Below are positions 1 through 9,141 of a stretch of 64,000 bases of DNA, one piece after another (position 1 is the stretch's first letter; each line of letters opens with the position of its first letter). Both the position numbers and the translations under genes were made by a program. This stretch comes from Rhodospirillales bacterium. Its GTDB lineage: Bacteria; Pseudomonadota; Alphaproteobacteria; Micavibrionales; Micavibrionaceae. The stretch covers positions 1,798,001 through 1,862,000 of the forward strand of contig JACKJA010000002.1 of assembly GCA_020638175.1 (NCBI GenBank), given 5' to 3'. Below the pieces are notes generated by a model that made no database searches, was not told the origin of the DNA, and saw nothing but the letters and a program-made list of their open reading frames with translations.

Positions 1-600
1 AAACTGGTCGAGCCACCATATGATCCCAATCAACGCATCACAATTGACGAACGCGTCCATCCACTGGGCGGCATTACCGAACACCGGATTGAATCCAATG
101 AAGTCACCCAAACCTTCGATTCAAACGCATCCCGCAAAGGCGGTGTTTTCGACGACGTGAAAAACCTGCTCACAAACAAAACCGTCACCATCGGCCTGAC
201 GGCACCCGTATCCGGGGCCGAAAACGAGGAAGACAAAGGTCTAAAACTCCTCATCGCCTTCCGCAAAGCCCGCTTTTCCGCCGAATACAAACCCGCCGCC
301 ATCAAGCTCAATAACCTGACATGGTGGGCCGGAACGGATAGCGCCGCTTTTGAACCAAAAGCAAAACAAGTTATGAGTTTTGTAAAAGCAGCCAGCGCCG
401 CCGCCGATCAGGGGCAAGCCCCGACGCGGGAAATGGTCAAAAACCTGCGTAATGCCATAGACGAAAAAGAAGAAACCATTCTTGATATGTTTATCGAAAT
501 GGCTGCTTTTTACGATAAGATGCAGGGGCTTACCGGGGATACGAAAAGTGGTGTGCAAAGCAACGTTGCAACAGCCTATCTCTTGAAGAAAAATCCATAG
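1..600 (+). CDS. Unknown protein, 5' end cut by window edge
   Basis: Frame 1 is open from the first base to the TAG at 598-600, so at least 199 residues are visible and the gene begins outside the window. A GTG at 157 could start a 147-residue version, but the preceding codons are just as coding-like, so I treat the whole stretch as one partial gene. The visible part is hydrophilic and mostly helical in character, with a Trp-Trp pair near residue 105, no signal peptide and no membrane segment. I do not recognise a family. It is followed 17 bases later by the HAD phosphatase on the same strand and may share its transcript. Confidence 0.7.
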   Translation, partial: KLVEPPYDPNQRITIDERVHPLGGITEHRIESNEVTQTFDSNASRKGGVFDDVKNLLTNKTVTIGLTAPVSGAENEEDKGLKLLIAFRKARFSAEYKPAAIKLNNLTWWAGTDSAAFEPKAKQVMSFVKAASAAADQGQAPTREMVKNLRNAIDEKEETILDMFIEMAAFYDKMQGLTGDTKSGVQSNVATAYLLKKNP

Positions 601-617
601 CAGTCTAAGACTTTGTC

Positions 618-1328
618 ATGAGCTTGCAAAAACCAACCATTGTCCTGTTTGACATGGACGGCACCACCGTGCGGCATTTAAACCCGCGGCTGCTCCATAT
701 TCTGGAATGGCTGGACGATCTTTCCTACAAAGTTGCCAAGTTTTTCTCGCGCCTGTTCCGCCGGAAAATCCGGCACATGCCGCTGACCGAGTATCGCTCC
801 GGCAAGCGGCCCAAGCGCCTCGTCCACCGGGCCATTCACAAGATCCGCCGCAAACCGGTCGAGGAAATCGTTGCGCCCTGCCCCGGCATTTATGACATTC
901 TCGACTTGTTCAAAGCCCACAACATCCCGATGGGGCTGGTGAGCTCCGGCATGGGCAAGGGCTATGGCCACGATATTCTGGAAACGTTCGAGCTAACCCC
1001 CTATTTTGCCGTCACTGTCTTCCGCGAGGATATCCGCAAATCCAAACCGAACCCGGAGCCGCTGCTGAAAGCGCTGAGCGACCTGCCCCTCCCGCCGCAG
1101 GAAAACGATGTCATCTGGTATATCGGCGACCGCCGCAAAGATGTTCTGGCGGCGCTGACCGCGGCCGAGCACCTGCCCTGCCCGATCATCCCGCTGGCCT
1201 ATAATCTGCACGCCGCCATCGCGATACTGGAAAACAACCTCCCTGCCGAGCACATCATCATGGCGTGGCCGGACCTGCTCCAGAAACTCGAAGACATTAT
1301 CCCCAAAGCGGGGAAAAAATTCGCATGA
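618..1328 (+). CDS. HAD-superfamily phosphatase
   Basis: A 236-residue HAD hydrolase, probably a cytoplasmic phosphatase of small phosphorylated metabolites; the substrate cannot be inferred. Motif I is FDMDGTT near residues 11-17 (Asp12 nucleophile, Asp14 acid/base). Motif II is the Ser-Ser-Gly of LVSSG, motif III the Lys of KSKPNP, and motif IV IGDRRKD. A basic insert of about 60 residues after motif I forms the cap and is unusually Arg/Lys-rich. The stop codon overlaps the next start as ATGA, so it is translationally coupled to the isoaspartyl peptidase. The family is clear; the physiological role is not. Confidence 0.85.
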   Translation: MSLQKPTIVLFDMDGTTVRHLNPRLLHILEWLDDLSYKVAKFFSRLFRRKIRHMPLTEYRSGKRPKRLVHRAIHKIRRKPVEEIVAPCPGIYDILDLFKAHNIPMGLVSSGMGKGYGHDILETFELTPYFAVTVFREDIRKSKPNPEPLLKALSDLPLPPQENDVIWYIGDRRKDVLAALTAAEHLPCPIIPLAYNLHAAIAILENNLPAEHIIMAWPDLLQKLEDIIPKAGKKFA

Positions 1329-2221
1329 CCTACTCCCTGATGATCCACGGCGGTGCCGGCTCCTCCCCCCTGCAGGAAAAAGTCAGCCAGCAAGTCGTCC
1401 TCGACAGCATGACAATTATCCTGGAAGCCGGGCGAAAAATCCTGGAAGCCGGGGGCAGCGCTCTGGAAGCCGTACATCATTGTGTAAATCTGCTGGAAAA
1501 TGATCCCCACTATAATGCCGGGCATGGCGCGCGTGCCAACAGCGAAGGCAACTATGAACTTGATGCCGCCATCATGGATGGCCGCGATATGAGCGCCGGA
1601 GCCGTCGCCGCCGTCCCCAATCTGAAAAACCCGATTGATCTGGCGGCCCTCGTCAAAGACAAAACGCCCCATGTCCTGCTGTCCGGCGAAGGCGCTATCC
1701 GCTTCGCACAGGAACACAGCGTACCGATCGAAAGCCGGGATTATTTCGTACTGGCCCACACCAAAATTGAAAAACTGATCGTCGAGGAACATGGAACCGT
1801 CGGCGCCGTGGCGCGGGACAAACACGGTAATCTGGCCGCCGCCACATCCACAGGCGGCTGGGATACCAAAATGCCGGGCCGCATCGGCGACACCCCGATC
1901 ATCGGCGCAGGCACATGGGCCGACAATCATAACTGCGCCGTATCATGCACCGGCGTTGGCGAACAATTCATCCGCACAGGACTGGCCAAACACATCGCCT
2001 TCCTGATCGAAGAAAAAAACATGGACGCCCCGCAAGCCGCACAAACTGCGATCGAATATCTCGTCGCCCGCGTCAACGGTATGGGGGGCTTCATTGTCAT
2101 TGATAAAAATGGCCGAACATCGAGTGCCCAGTCCAGCGATCTGCTGCGTCACGGGTGGATAGAAAATGGAGGCCCGACGAACGTCAGTCTGGCAGCACCG
2201 ATACAGGTTCATAGGCGCTGA
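1325..2221 (+). CDS. iaaA: Isoaspartyl peptidase / L-asparaginase (Ntn hydrolase)
   Basis: A 298-residue plant-type asparaginase / beta-aspartyl peptidase, which hydrolyses isoaspartyl dipeptides and asparagine and matures by autocleavage. The cleavage and nucleophile site is GTVGAVARD, with Thr158 as the new N-terminal nucleophile, followed by the conserved ATSTGG strand. The N-terminal HGGAG motif and the NAGHGA segment are also present. I place the start at 1325 because the ATG forms an ATGA junction with the HAD gene and the protein then begins just before HGGAG; a longer reading from 1265 would only add residues overlapping the HAD gene. The 3' end runs 38 bases into the convergent sppA gene. 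Confidence 0.88.
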   Translation: MTYSLMIHGGAGSSPLQEKVSQQVVLDSMTIILEAGRKILEAGGSALEAVHHCVNLLENDPHYNAGHGARANSEGNYELDAAIMDGRDMSAGAVAAVPNLKNPIDLAALVKDKTPHVLLSGEGAIRFAQEHSVPIESRDYFVLAHTKIEKLIVEEHGTVGAVARDKHGNLAAATSTGGWDTKMPGRIGDTPIIGAGTWADNHNCAVSCTGVGEQFIRTGLAKHIAFLIEEKNMDAPQAAQTAIEYLVARVNGMGGFIVIDKNGRTSSAQSSDLLRHGWIENGGPTNVSLAAPIQVHRR

Positions 2222-4073
2222 TCCCTGACGAAGACGTCTGTGTCGCGGCATCCATCCGGCTCAAAAAAGGTTCCAGCCAGGAAACTTGGCGCATATAAGT
2301 CTGCAAAGACTGTCCCATCGTCACCTGCCCCTCCAGCAAACTCATCAGCTCTTCAACCGGCGTCAACGGCTTGGGCATCACAACCACGTTAAGCGCTTTT
2401 TGATCCGGGACACCGACCACCGCGGCGGCATAATCCAGCGCCTCAGACAACCCACCCAACTCATCAACCAGCCCACGCTCCAACGCCTGCGCCCCGCTCC
2501 ACACCCGGCCGCGGGCAATCTCCTCGACAGCCGCCGGAGTCATATGCCGCCCTTCCGCCACGCGCGCGACGAACGCATCATAGGTATTATCCATCAGGGC
2601 ATTAAACCGCTCCCGGCTGCGATCGGTCAACGGCTCGTTCATCGACCACATCCCGGCGTTCGCCCCCCATTGCAACGTCCCCCAGTTCACCCCGACCTTG
2701 TCCCACAAACCGGACAGGATAAACTTGCCGCCCGTCACCCCGATCGAACCGGTCAGGGTCGCAGGCAATGCAAAAATACGGTCAGCAGGAGCCGCAATCC
2801 AGTACCCGCCCGATGCCGCCGCGCCGCCCATGGATACGATGACCGGTTTGCCCTTTTCCTTCTGTGCCTGAACCAAGGCCCGCCGGATGGTTTCGGACGC
2901 CGACGGCGAACCGCCGGGACTGTTAATCCGCAAGACAATCGCCTTGACCCGTTCATCCTCGGCCGCAGCGTCTATATAACCGGAAATATCCTCGGCCGCC
3001 GCCACATCGTCACGCCCGATGCCGCCTTCGCTGCGGGAAACAATCATGCCCTGCGCGTAGATCACAGCCACCACCGGCCGTTTAACGGCCTGCGCCAACA
3101 AGCTCTTTTCATGCCCGTGCGCCAGCGCATAATCCGCCAGCCGCACAAACGGGATATCGGTGTTATCGGGATCGCCCGTCATCTCCGCGTGCGTCTCGGC
3201 CACCAGAACATCGGCATAATCCACCCGGTCGATCAACCCGGCGACCAGAGCTTCTTTTCCGGTTAACAGGCCTTGGTCGATCTCGAACTTCAAATGAGTC
3301 ACAGGCACCATCCGCGTCAACGCGATGTCATGCACCATCCGGCTTGCCATGTTGTCGATCAGCGCCGTCATCGATTCTTCCGTGGCCGCCGACATGTCGC
3401 GTTCCATAAAGCTCTCAAAGGCATTCTTATATTCCTTGCGGGCAAAAAACGCCGGCGTCACCCCGGCTTTATCCAGAAGGTCACGCATATAGGGCATCTC
3501 CGCGCGCATCCCGCTCAAAGACAAAACCCCGATCGGCTGCATCCAGATTTCATCAAAGGCCGAGGCCAGATAATACGGCGCCAGACCATTCCCGGCCTCG
3601 CCATAGGACTCGGCATAGATATAAGCAAACTTGTTCCCGTCTTCGCGGAATGTCTTCAGGGCCGCGCGCAACTCCTGAATTTGGGAAACCCCCGGCACAC
3701 CGCCCTTGATCTCGGCAATTAACCCGCGCACGCGATCATCGGTAGCCGCCGCCTCCAGCGCCGCCACAGCCTCCCGTATCGTCAGCGGTTTTTTCCCGAA
3801 CGGCGCAGTGAAGCCACCATGGGTGTTTTCCGGATAAGCCCCCTCGATCGGCATGTACAAAACCATATCCTTGGGCAAAGACGGCACGGATTCCTTTGAG
3901 GAAAAGAACGCCCCCATCAAGGCGCTAATCAGCACAAAAGCACCAATAACCATGCAAGTCCGTTTCAACGCCGACCAGAGAAACCCGCCTATACGCGGCT
4001 TTCTTTTCTGCGGTTTTTCCGGCTTGTGCGGCGGAGAAAACAAAGGACGTTTGCGGAAATAGTTTTGTGACAT
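2184..4073 (-). CDS. sppA: Signal peptide peptidase SppA, 67-kDa type
   Basis: A 629-residue membrane-anchored serine protease that degrades leftover signal peptides at the inner membrane. After a basic, Pro-rich N-terminus there is one membrane segment (about residues 36-57), then two tandem S49/ClpP-like domains, as in the long type. The predicted Ser-Lys dyad is Lys216 (EYKNAFESF) in the first domain and Ser421 (AAASGGYW) in the second. The ATG at 4073 is preferred over a GTG 15 bases upstream because GAAAG sits 8 bases before it, while the GTG has no spaced ribosome-binding site. It converges on iaaA with a 38-base overlap. Confidence 0.92.
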   Translation of the reverse strand: MSQNYFRKRPLFSPPHKPEKPQKRKPRIGGFLWSALKRTCMVIGAFVLISALMGAFFSSKESVPSLPKDMVLYMPIEGAYPENTHGGFTAPFGKKPLTIREAVAALEAAATDDRVRGLIAEIKGGVPGVSQIQELRAALKTFREDGNKFAYIYAESYGEAGNGLAPYYLASAFDEIWMQPIGVLSLSGMRAEMPYMRDLLDKAGVTPAFFARKEYKNAFESFMERDMSAATEESMTALIDNMASRMVHDIALTRMVPVTHLKFEIDQGLLTGKEALVAGLIDRVDYADVLVAETHAEMTGDPDNTDIPFVRLADYALAHGHEKSLLAQAVKRPVVAVIYAQGMIVSRSEGGIGRDDVAAAEDISGYIDAAAEDERVKAIVLRINSPGGSPSASETIRRALVQAQKEKGKPVIVSMGGAAASGGYWIAAPADRIFALPATLTGSIGVTGGKFILSGLWDKVGVNWGTLQWGANAGMWSMNEPLTDRSRERFNALMDNTYDAFVARVAEGRHMTPAAVEEIARGRVWSGAQALERGLVDELGGLSEALDYAAAVVGVPDQKALNVVVMPKPLTPVEELMSLLEGQVTMGQSLQTYMRQVSWLEPFLSRMDAATQTSSSGISAYEPVSVLPD

Positions 4074-4142
4074 AGGCTCGGCTTTCACTCTCTTTGATAC
4101 CGGTAAAAGATAACGGAAAGCCAGGGTAAAAACGAGGAGTTT

Positions 4143-5228
4143 TTACAGGCACTGCGCCTTATGCCGTAGCCAGTGATCGGCCAGAACACAGGCCACCATA
4201 GCTTCGGCCACGGGAACACCGCGAATTCCAACACAAGGATCATGACGCCCTTTGGTTACAATGTCGGTTTCATTACCGTCTTTATCAATGGTCCGCCGCG
4301 GCGTCAGGATCGAACTGGTCGGCTTGAATGCCACGCGCGCCACAATATCCTGTCCGCTGGAGATTCCGCCCAGAATGCCGCCTGCATGATTGGACTGGAA
4401 TTCAGCCGCGCCATCCTTGCCGATCCGGATCTCATCGGCATTTTCAACGCCCGTCAAAGCCACCGTTTCAAAACCGCTGCCGATCTCGACCCCCTTGGCC
4501 GCATTGATCGACATCAACGCCTTGGCCAGATCCGCATCCAGCTTGTCATACACCGGCGCGCCCAGCCCGGCGGGAATCCCGCTGACCTGCACTTCGACCA
4601 ACGCTCCGACGCTGTTGCCGTCCTTGCGGACATCTTCGAGATATTTGGTCCAGTGGCCAATAATGCCATCCCACGGCGCAAAAAACGGGTTCTTATCAAC
4701 CTCGTCCCAGTCTCGATGCTCTGGGTCAATCTTAAGAGATCCGATTTGCACCACACCGCCGCGAATAATAACTTCTGGTCCGATCTGGGTCGTCAGAATT
4801 TTACGGGCAATCGCCCCCGCCGCCACGCGCATCGCGGTCTCCCGTGCCGAAGACCGCCCACCGCCGCGATAATCGCGGATACCGTATTTCTCCATATAGG
4901 TAAAATCGGCATGGCCGGGACGGAACTTGTCCTTGATATCGCTGTAATCCTTGGATTTCTGGTCCTGATTTTCAATCACCAGTGCAATCGGCGTCCCGGT
5001 CGTCAAGCCTTCGAATACCCCGGACAGGATTTTCACCTGATCGGGTTCCTTGCGCTGGGTGGTAAATTTGGATTGCCCCGGACGGCGTTTATCCAAAAAG
5101 GGCTGTATATCAGCTTCGGAAAGCGGAATGCGGGGCGGCACGCCATCGACCACACATCCTATCGCCGGGCCGTGGCTCTCCCCCCACGTCGTATATTGAA
5201 ACAATGTACCAAAACGATTCCCGGTCAA
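4143..5228 (-). CDS. aroC: Chorismate synthase
   Basis: Converts 5-enolpyruvylshikimate-3-phosphate to chorismate, the last shikimate-pathway step, using reduced FMN. The 361 residues are full length. The family signatures WGESHG near the N-terminus, RPGQ, and the GGRSSARET FMN-binding segment are all present. The start codon is TTG at 5228, sharing TTGA with the fabI stop; GAGGAAG lies 4 bases upstream inside fabI and there is no nearby ATG, so translation is probably coupled to fabI. A fabI-aroC pairing links fatty-acid and aromatic synthesis only by position. Confidence 0.96.
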   Translation of the reverse strand: MTGNRFGTLFQYTTWGESHGPAIGCVVDGVPPRIPLSEADIQPFLDKRRPGQSKFTTQRKEPDQVKILSGVFEGLTTGTPIALVIENQDQKSKDYSDIKDKFRPGHADFTYMEKYGIRDYRGGGRSSARETAMRVAAGAIARKILTTQIGPEVIIRGGVVQIGSLKIDPEHRDWDEVDKNPFFAPWDGIIGHWTKYLEDVRKDGNSVGALVEVQVSGIPAGLGAPVYDKLDADLAKALMSINAAKGVEIGSGFETVALTGVENADEIRIGKDGAAEFQSNHAGGILGGISSGQDIVARVAFKPTSSILTPRRTIDKDGNETDIVTKGRHDPCVGIRGVPVAEAMVACVLADHWLRHKAQCL

Positions 5229-6082
5229 GCCGCTTCCTCGCTGTCATCCTTCGGGGCAAAGCTGTTGAGCAACTCTGCCGTTTTTGCGGCATTATCAACC
5301 GCGCACATTCCAACAGTATGGAATCCGCTGTCAACATGAAGGACTTCGCCCGTCACGCCGCTTCCCAGATCGGAGAGCAGGAACAGACCGGAATTCCCGA
5401 CTTCCTCAATCGTCACGTTCCGGCGCAGCGGCGCGTTATATTCATTCCATTTCAAAATCGCGCGGAAATCACCGATCCCGCTGGCGGCCAGCGTTTTGAT
5501 TGGCCCGGCAGAAATCGCATTCACGCGCACACCCTTCGGCCCCAGATCAGCCGCCAGATAGCGCACAGAGGCCTCCAGCCCGGCTTTCGCCACGCCCATC
5601 ACGTTATAGTGCGGCATCACGCGCTCCGCCCCGTAATAGGTCAGCGTCAACATCGAGCCTCCTTCATTCATTAACGGCGCCGCCCGTTGCGCCACGGCGG
5701 TAAAGGAATAGATCGAAATATCCATCGTACGCTTGAAATTCTCGCGCGTGGTGTCAAGATACAAACCATCCAGCTCGTTCTTGTCGGAAAAAGCAATCGC
5801 ATGAACCACAAAATCTATGCTGCCCCATTTTTCCTTCAGCGTATCGAAAACCGTGTCCAGACCGGCATCATCAGTAACATCACAAGGCAGGACGATATCA
5901 GATCCAACACGCTCGGCCAGTGGTTTTACGCGTTTTTCCAGCGCTTCACCCTGATAGGTAAAAGCCAGTTCAGCCCCCTGATCGGCCAGCGCTTTGGTGA
6001 TCCCCCAGGCAATCGAGCGCTCGTTTGCCACACCCATAATCAATCCGCGCTTTCCAGCCATAATTCCATTATTTTGCGTCAT
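5225..6082 (-). CDS. fabI: Enoyl-[acyl-carrier-protein] reductase (NADH)
   Basis: Catalyses the final reduction of each fatty-acid elongation cycle. The 285-residue short-chain dehydrogenase-like protein has the FabI nucleotide motif GVANERSIAWGI instead of the usual TGxxxGIG. It also carries the catalytic Tyr-x6-Lys as YNVMGVAK, followed by the typical LAADLGPKGVRVNAISAGPIKT. This is the triclosan-target type. It is the first gene of a coupled pair with aroC, and its start at 6082 has AGGA about 10 bases upstream. Confidence 0.96.
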   Translation of the reverse strand: MTQNNGIMAGKRGLIMGVANERSIAWGITKALADQGAELAFTYQGEALEKRVKPLAERVGSDIVLPCDVTDDAGLDTVFDTLKEKWGSIDFVVHAIAFSDKNELDGLYLDTTRENFKRTMDISIYSFTAVAQRAAPLMNEGGSMLTLTYYGAERVMPHYNVMGVAKAGLEASVRYLAADLGPKGVRVNAISAGPIKTLAASGIGDFRAILKWNEYNAPLRRNVTIEEVGNSGLFLLSDLGSGVTGEVLHVDSGFHTVGMCAVDNAAKTAELLNSFAPKDDSEEAA

Positions 6083-6266
6083 GCGTATCCCATCCTAAAT
6101 CGTACGGTAAATTTATCAGTAGAATTGCGTGTGATTTCTGCACATTCAAGCGAATTTGTCCAGCCCTAGCATAAATGAAAAACCGCCATAAACCGGAAAA
6201 TTTGAGATTTTGTTAACCCGCCGGTGCTACATTACGCTTGGGCATATAAATTTTCTATGGAATTTC

Positions 6267-7853
6267 ATGACGTTAAAGCTCGACACAGTTAGACAGACAT
6301 GTATGGCCATCTCCCGCCAGGTGATGGACTGCTTTGACTCGCTTTATATCCATTATATCGTCCACCACGACGGACAACTCACCGAAGCGCTGGGCGTCGC
6401 CAGCCACGAGATTCTGCACCATCCCGCCGCCCAGACAGCCCTGCACCTCCTGACCCATGGGACCACAGGACACGATTCCTCACTGCTGGGGACAGCCGTA
6501 GCCCAGAAAAAGCTTTTTCTGGGGCTGTCACGGGAAACATCCTATATGGCCTTGTGTACGCTCAATCTGGATCAGTTTAAAACCCTGACGGAAGCCCGGC
6601 GCGAGGCGTATCGTCTGGCGTGGCACGCAATCGACACTATTAAATACCGCGACCATACCTATAACGTGCAAACCGGCGAAAGAGATATCATCGTGCGCAA
6701 GCGAAACGCTCTGCAAATGGGGGATGCCAACCTGCATGCCGACATCTTCAGCGCCTTCATGTGTGCATTACAAAAAGACAGCGCCGCCATCGAGCAAACC
6801 GCCAAAATGCGGGCGGCCAACGTTCTGTCCTGTCTGCCCGGCCATCTTTCGCACCTGTTTCCTTATCCTTTGGCCATGGACACAACGTATTTCGCCTATG
6901 CCAAACAACAAAACAAACATGTGCTGAAAAACCGGATGCTGCCGCTGGCTTTGAAGATGACCGAGAACATCGCCCAGCATTTCGATCAGGACGTCATAAA
7001 AAGCTGGCTCCTGTTCAGCGAAGCCGCGCAAGATATGGCGTGGCAGGGATTTTCCCAAGAAGACATATTGAGCGCCGCCATCAACACCAGCGACAACACG
7101 CAAGTCCGCTCTGCCGGTTACCTTGTTTCCGAACTCACCGGCATCGAACCGGCGCCGATTTTTAGCGCTATGGTCCAATATAGCGCGTTTGCCGACAGCC
7201 AGTTTAATGAAAAACTGCATGATGAAATGGTGCAAAAGGTTTTTGAAGATGTCATTGCGCAAGGCTTAAAACTGAAAAGTATTTCCCCCTTCCTCGACAC
7301 CGCCAACTTACAGAATGAAAGACTTGTCTTCGCCCAAACGCTGGGGTGGTGCGCCGAAGCCCTGCAGGATTCAGCCAAAGTCTTCGAACAGGCTTTGAGC
7401 AGCGGCGGCAACCCGGAAACGTCCGCGCGCCAGCGGTTTGAAGAACGGCAAAAGAAAACCCTCTGGGAAGACCTGGAAGATCTGGGCCGCACCATAGTCA
7501 AACGAAACCGCGACGGCGAAACCGTGACAATGGACGCCTTGCCGGAGCTGTGTAAGAACAAGGCCGGTCTGGCCGCCATCAAGAAATCAATGGACCGTAC
7601 CCTGTCTCAACCGGCCTACCGCGCCAAGATGGAAGCTGCCGGCCCCCGCGGGCTGACCTCTTTGTCACCGGCCGGCCCCGGACTGAAAGCCCCGCCGACA
7701 ATTACGCCGCGCACACCGGGACTGGGACCGTCCGTACAGGCACCGCCGCCGCCCGGACTGGGGCTGGGCGGAAAACCGGCCAGTCCGCCGCCGCGCACGC
7801 CGCCCGTGGAGAACACGACGACACAGGAAACTGTTACCGAACAACGCGAATAA
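6267..7853 (+). CDS. Unknown protein with Pro/Gly-rich tail
   Basis: A 528-residue protein I do not recognise. Residues 1 to about 450 look like an all-helical globular region rich in Ala, Leu, His and Gln. It lacks a signal peptide or clear membrane segment. The last 80 residues are a disordered Pro-rich tail with repeated PGL units (GPGLKAPP, TPGLGPS, PPPGLGLGG). The ATG at 6267 is chosen because the 19 codons upstream to the alternative start at 6210 read as non-coding leader. The gene stands alone between fabI on the other strand and a strong terminator at 7861. The tail could be a protein-interaction or secretion element, but that is inference. Confidence 0.75.
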   Translation: MTLKLDTVRQTCMAISRQVMDCFDSLYIHYIVHHDGQLTEALGVASHEILHHPAAQTALHLLTHGTTGHDSSLLGTAVAQKKLFLGLSRETSYMALCTLNLDQFKTLTEARREAYRLAWHAIDTIKYRDHTYNVQTGERDIIVRKRNALQMGDANLHADIFSAFMCALQKDSAAIEQTAKMRAANVLSCLPGHLSHLFPYPLAMDTTYFAYAKQQNKHVLKNRMLPLALKMTENIAQHFDQDVIKSWLLFSEAAQDMAWQGFSQEDILSAAINTSDNTQVRSAGYLVSELTGIEPAPIFSAMVQYSAFADSQFNEKLHDEMVQKVFEDVIAQGLKLKSISPFLDTANLQNERLVFAQTLGWCAEALQDSAKVFEQALSSGGNPETSARQRFEERQKKTLWEDLEDLGRTIVKRNRDGETVTMDALPELCKNKAGLAAIKKSMDRTLSQPAYRAKMEAAGPRGLTSLSPAGPGLKAPPTITPRTPGLGPSVQAPPPPGLGLGGKPASPPPRTPPVENTTTQETVTEQRE

Positions 7854-7855
7854 AA

Positions 7856-7884
7856 AGAAAGGCCGCTCTCTCAAGCGGCCTTCT
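7856..7884. terminator. Bidirectional intrinsic terminator
   Basis: GGCCGCT (7861-7867) pairs with AGCGGCC (7874-7880) around a 6-base loop. The plus side has TTCTTC after the stem and the minus side has an A-rich AAAAAGAAA before it, so it can serve both the unknown gene ending at 7853 and the convergent lipoprotein gene ending at 7910. Confidence 0.75.
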
Positions 7885-7909
7885 TCATCAGATATTACCT
7901 TAGGAAAAA

Positions 7910-8380
7910 CTAGATAATTTCCCACGTCCCATCGGGGTTCTGGCAAGCCGTACCGACACCGGTTTCGGCCTTGCCGCCGATGTAAATGGTTTGTTCGTAT
8001 TCACGGCAGTAACGGCCTTTATTGCTGGTCCCTTCCTGCGTCGGGGTGTAGGAACCGCTGTTGCCGCTTTCCGGGTTGCTCCATGCGACCGTTTCACCGA
8101 TCGGCGCTTTGTAAGCGTTCAGCTGTGCCTGCTGCATATACATGCGGTCGGCTGCATCCAGCGACCGTCCGATCTCGCTACCGATCAGCGTACCGAGCAA
8201 AACGCCCGCGCCCGTCGCCCACAAACGGCCGGAACCGCTACCAATCTGGGAACCGGCCAAGCCGCCCAGTACCGCGCCGCCCAGGCCGCCCATCGTTTCT
8301 TTCTGGCCCCAGTCGGTCGTCTGACAACCGGCCAAAGCCACGGAAGCCGCCACAGCGCTTACTAAAATCATATTCTTCAT
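7910..8380 (-). CDS. Outer-membrane lipoprotein, Rickettsia 17-kDa antigen-like
   Basis: A 156-residue lipoprotein. The signal peptide ends in a LAGC lipobox, with the lipidated Cys at residue 19. It is followed by a glycine-zipper segment (GGLGGAVLGGLAGSQIGSG, then GTLIGSEIGRSLD). The C-terminal part has the YCREY...TACQNPDGTW pattern of the 17-kDa surface antigen family, with two Cys that may form a disulfide. It is expected in the outer membrane, with an envelope-structural role by analogy. It is transcribed away from pdxH, from a shared 114-base divergent region. Confidence 0.88.
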   Translation of the reverse strand: MKNMILVSAVAASVALAGCQTTDWGQKETMGGLGGAVLGGLAGSQIGSGSGRLWATGAGVLLGTLIGSEIGRSLDAADRMYMQQAQLNAYKAPIGETVAWSNPESGNSGSYTPTQEGTSNKGRYCREYEQTIYIGGKAETGVGTACQNPDGTWEII

Positions 8381-8494
8381 GCGTTGATCGCCTTTCTCTC
8401 TTGATTAAAAATCAAATCGTATAAACATCTAGGCATAGACATAGTACAAAACAAGGCATAAAACCACAAAAACCATAAAAATACAGAGGGAAAA

Positions 8495-9109
8495 ATGAAG
8501 ATCGAGACATTCGAAACCGCCGCCGAGGCTCCGGACGACCCGTTTACCCTGTTCCATATCTGGTATGCGGAGGAACAGGCCGCCGAGGATATTTTCCCCG
8601 ATTCCATGTGCCTCGCCACCGCCGACGCGCAAGGCCGCCCGTCCGCGCGCATAATGCTGCTCAAGGGACTCGATGAACGCGGCTTTGTCTTCTACACCAA
8701 CAAGCAAAGCCGCAAGGGCGACGACCTCGACCAAAACCCGCAGGCCGCCCTGTGCTTTTACTGGAAAGGCCCGGAAAGGCAGGTCCGCGTCGAGGGCAAA
8801 ATCGAACATGTCAGCGCCGAAGAATCCGACGAGTATTTCGCCACCCGCCCGCGCGGCAGCCAGATCGGCGCCTGGGCGTCCCGGCAATCACAGCCGCTGG
8901 CCCGCCGCACCGAGCTATTCGACCGCGTCGGGGAAAACGAGCTCAAACATGAAAACGATGAAATCGTTCCCCGCCCGCCGCACTGGGGCGGCTATCGCCT
9001 CGTCCCCGACCATATCGAGTTCTGGCGCATGGGCGACTTCCGCCTCCATACCCGCATCCTCTATACAAGGCACGGTGAACTGTGGGCGAAAGAGATGCTG
9101 AATCCGTGA
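8495..9109 (+). CDS. pdxH: Pyridoxamine 5'-phosphate oxidase
   Basis: An FMN-dependent oxidase that makes pyridoxal 5'-phosphate from the pyridoxine or pyridoxamine phosphates. The 204 residues span the whole family: N-terminal PFTLFHIWYAEE, FMN-binding RIMLLKGLDERGFVFYTN, SRKGDDL, then the RGSQIGAWAS segment and the C-terminal GGYRLVP...EFWRMGDFRLH signature ending shortly before the stop. The start has AGAGGG 4 bases upstream. It stands alone after the divergent promoter region. Confidence 0.96.
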   Translation: MKIETFETAAEAPDDPFTLFHIWYAEEQAAEDIFPDSMCLATADAQGRPSARIMLLKGLDERGFVFYTNKQSRKGDDLDQNPQAALCFYWKGPERQVRVEGKIEHVSAEESDEYFATRPRGSQIGAWASRQSQPLARRTELFDRVGENELKHENDEIVPRPPHWGGYRLVPDHIEFWRMGDFRLHTRILYTRHGELWAKEMLNP

Positions 9110-9141
9110 GAAAAAAATTTTTTAGCATTTATTCAAGAAAT

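Noticed and set aside
2286..3266. Long antisense frame across sppA (326 residues)
   Set aside because: It is a shadow of the sppA codons, rich in His, Arg and Pro, without domain features.
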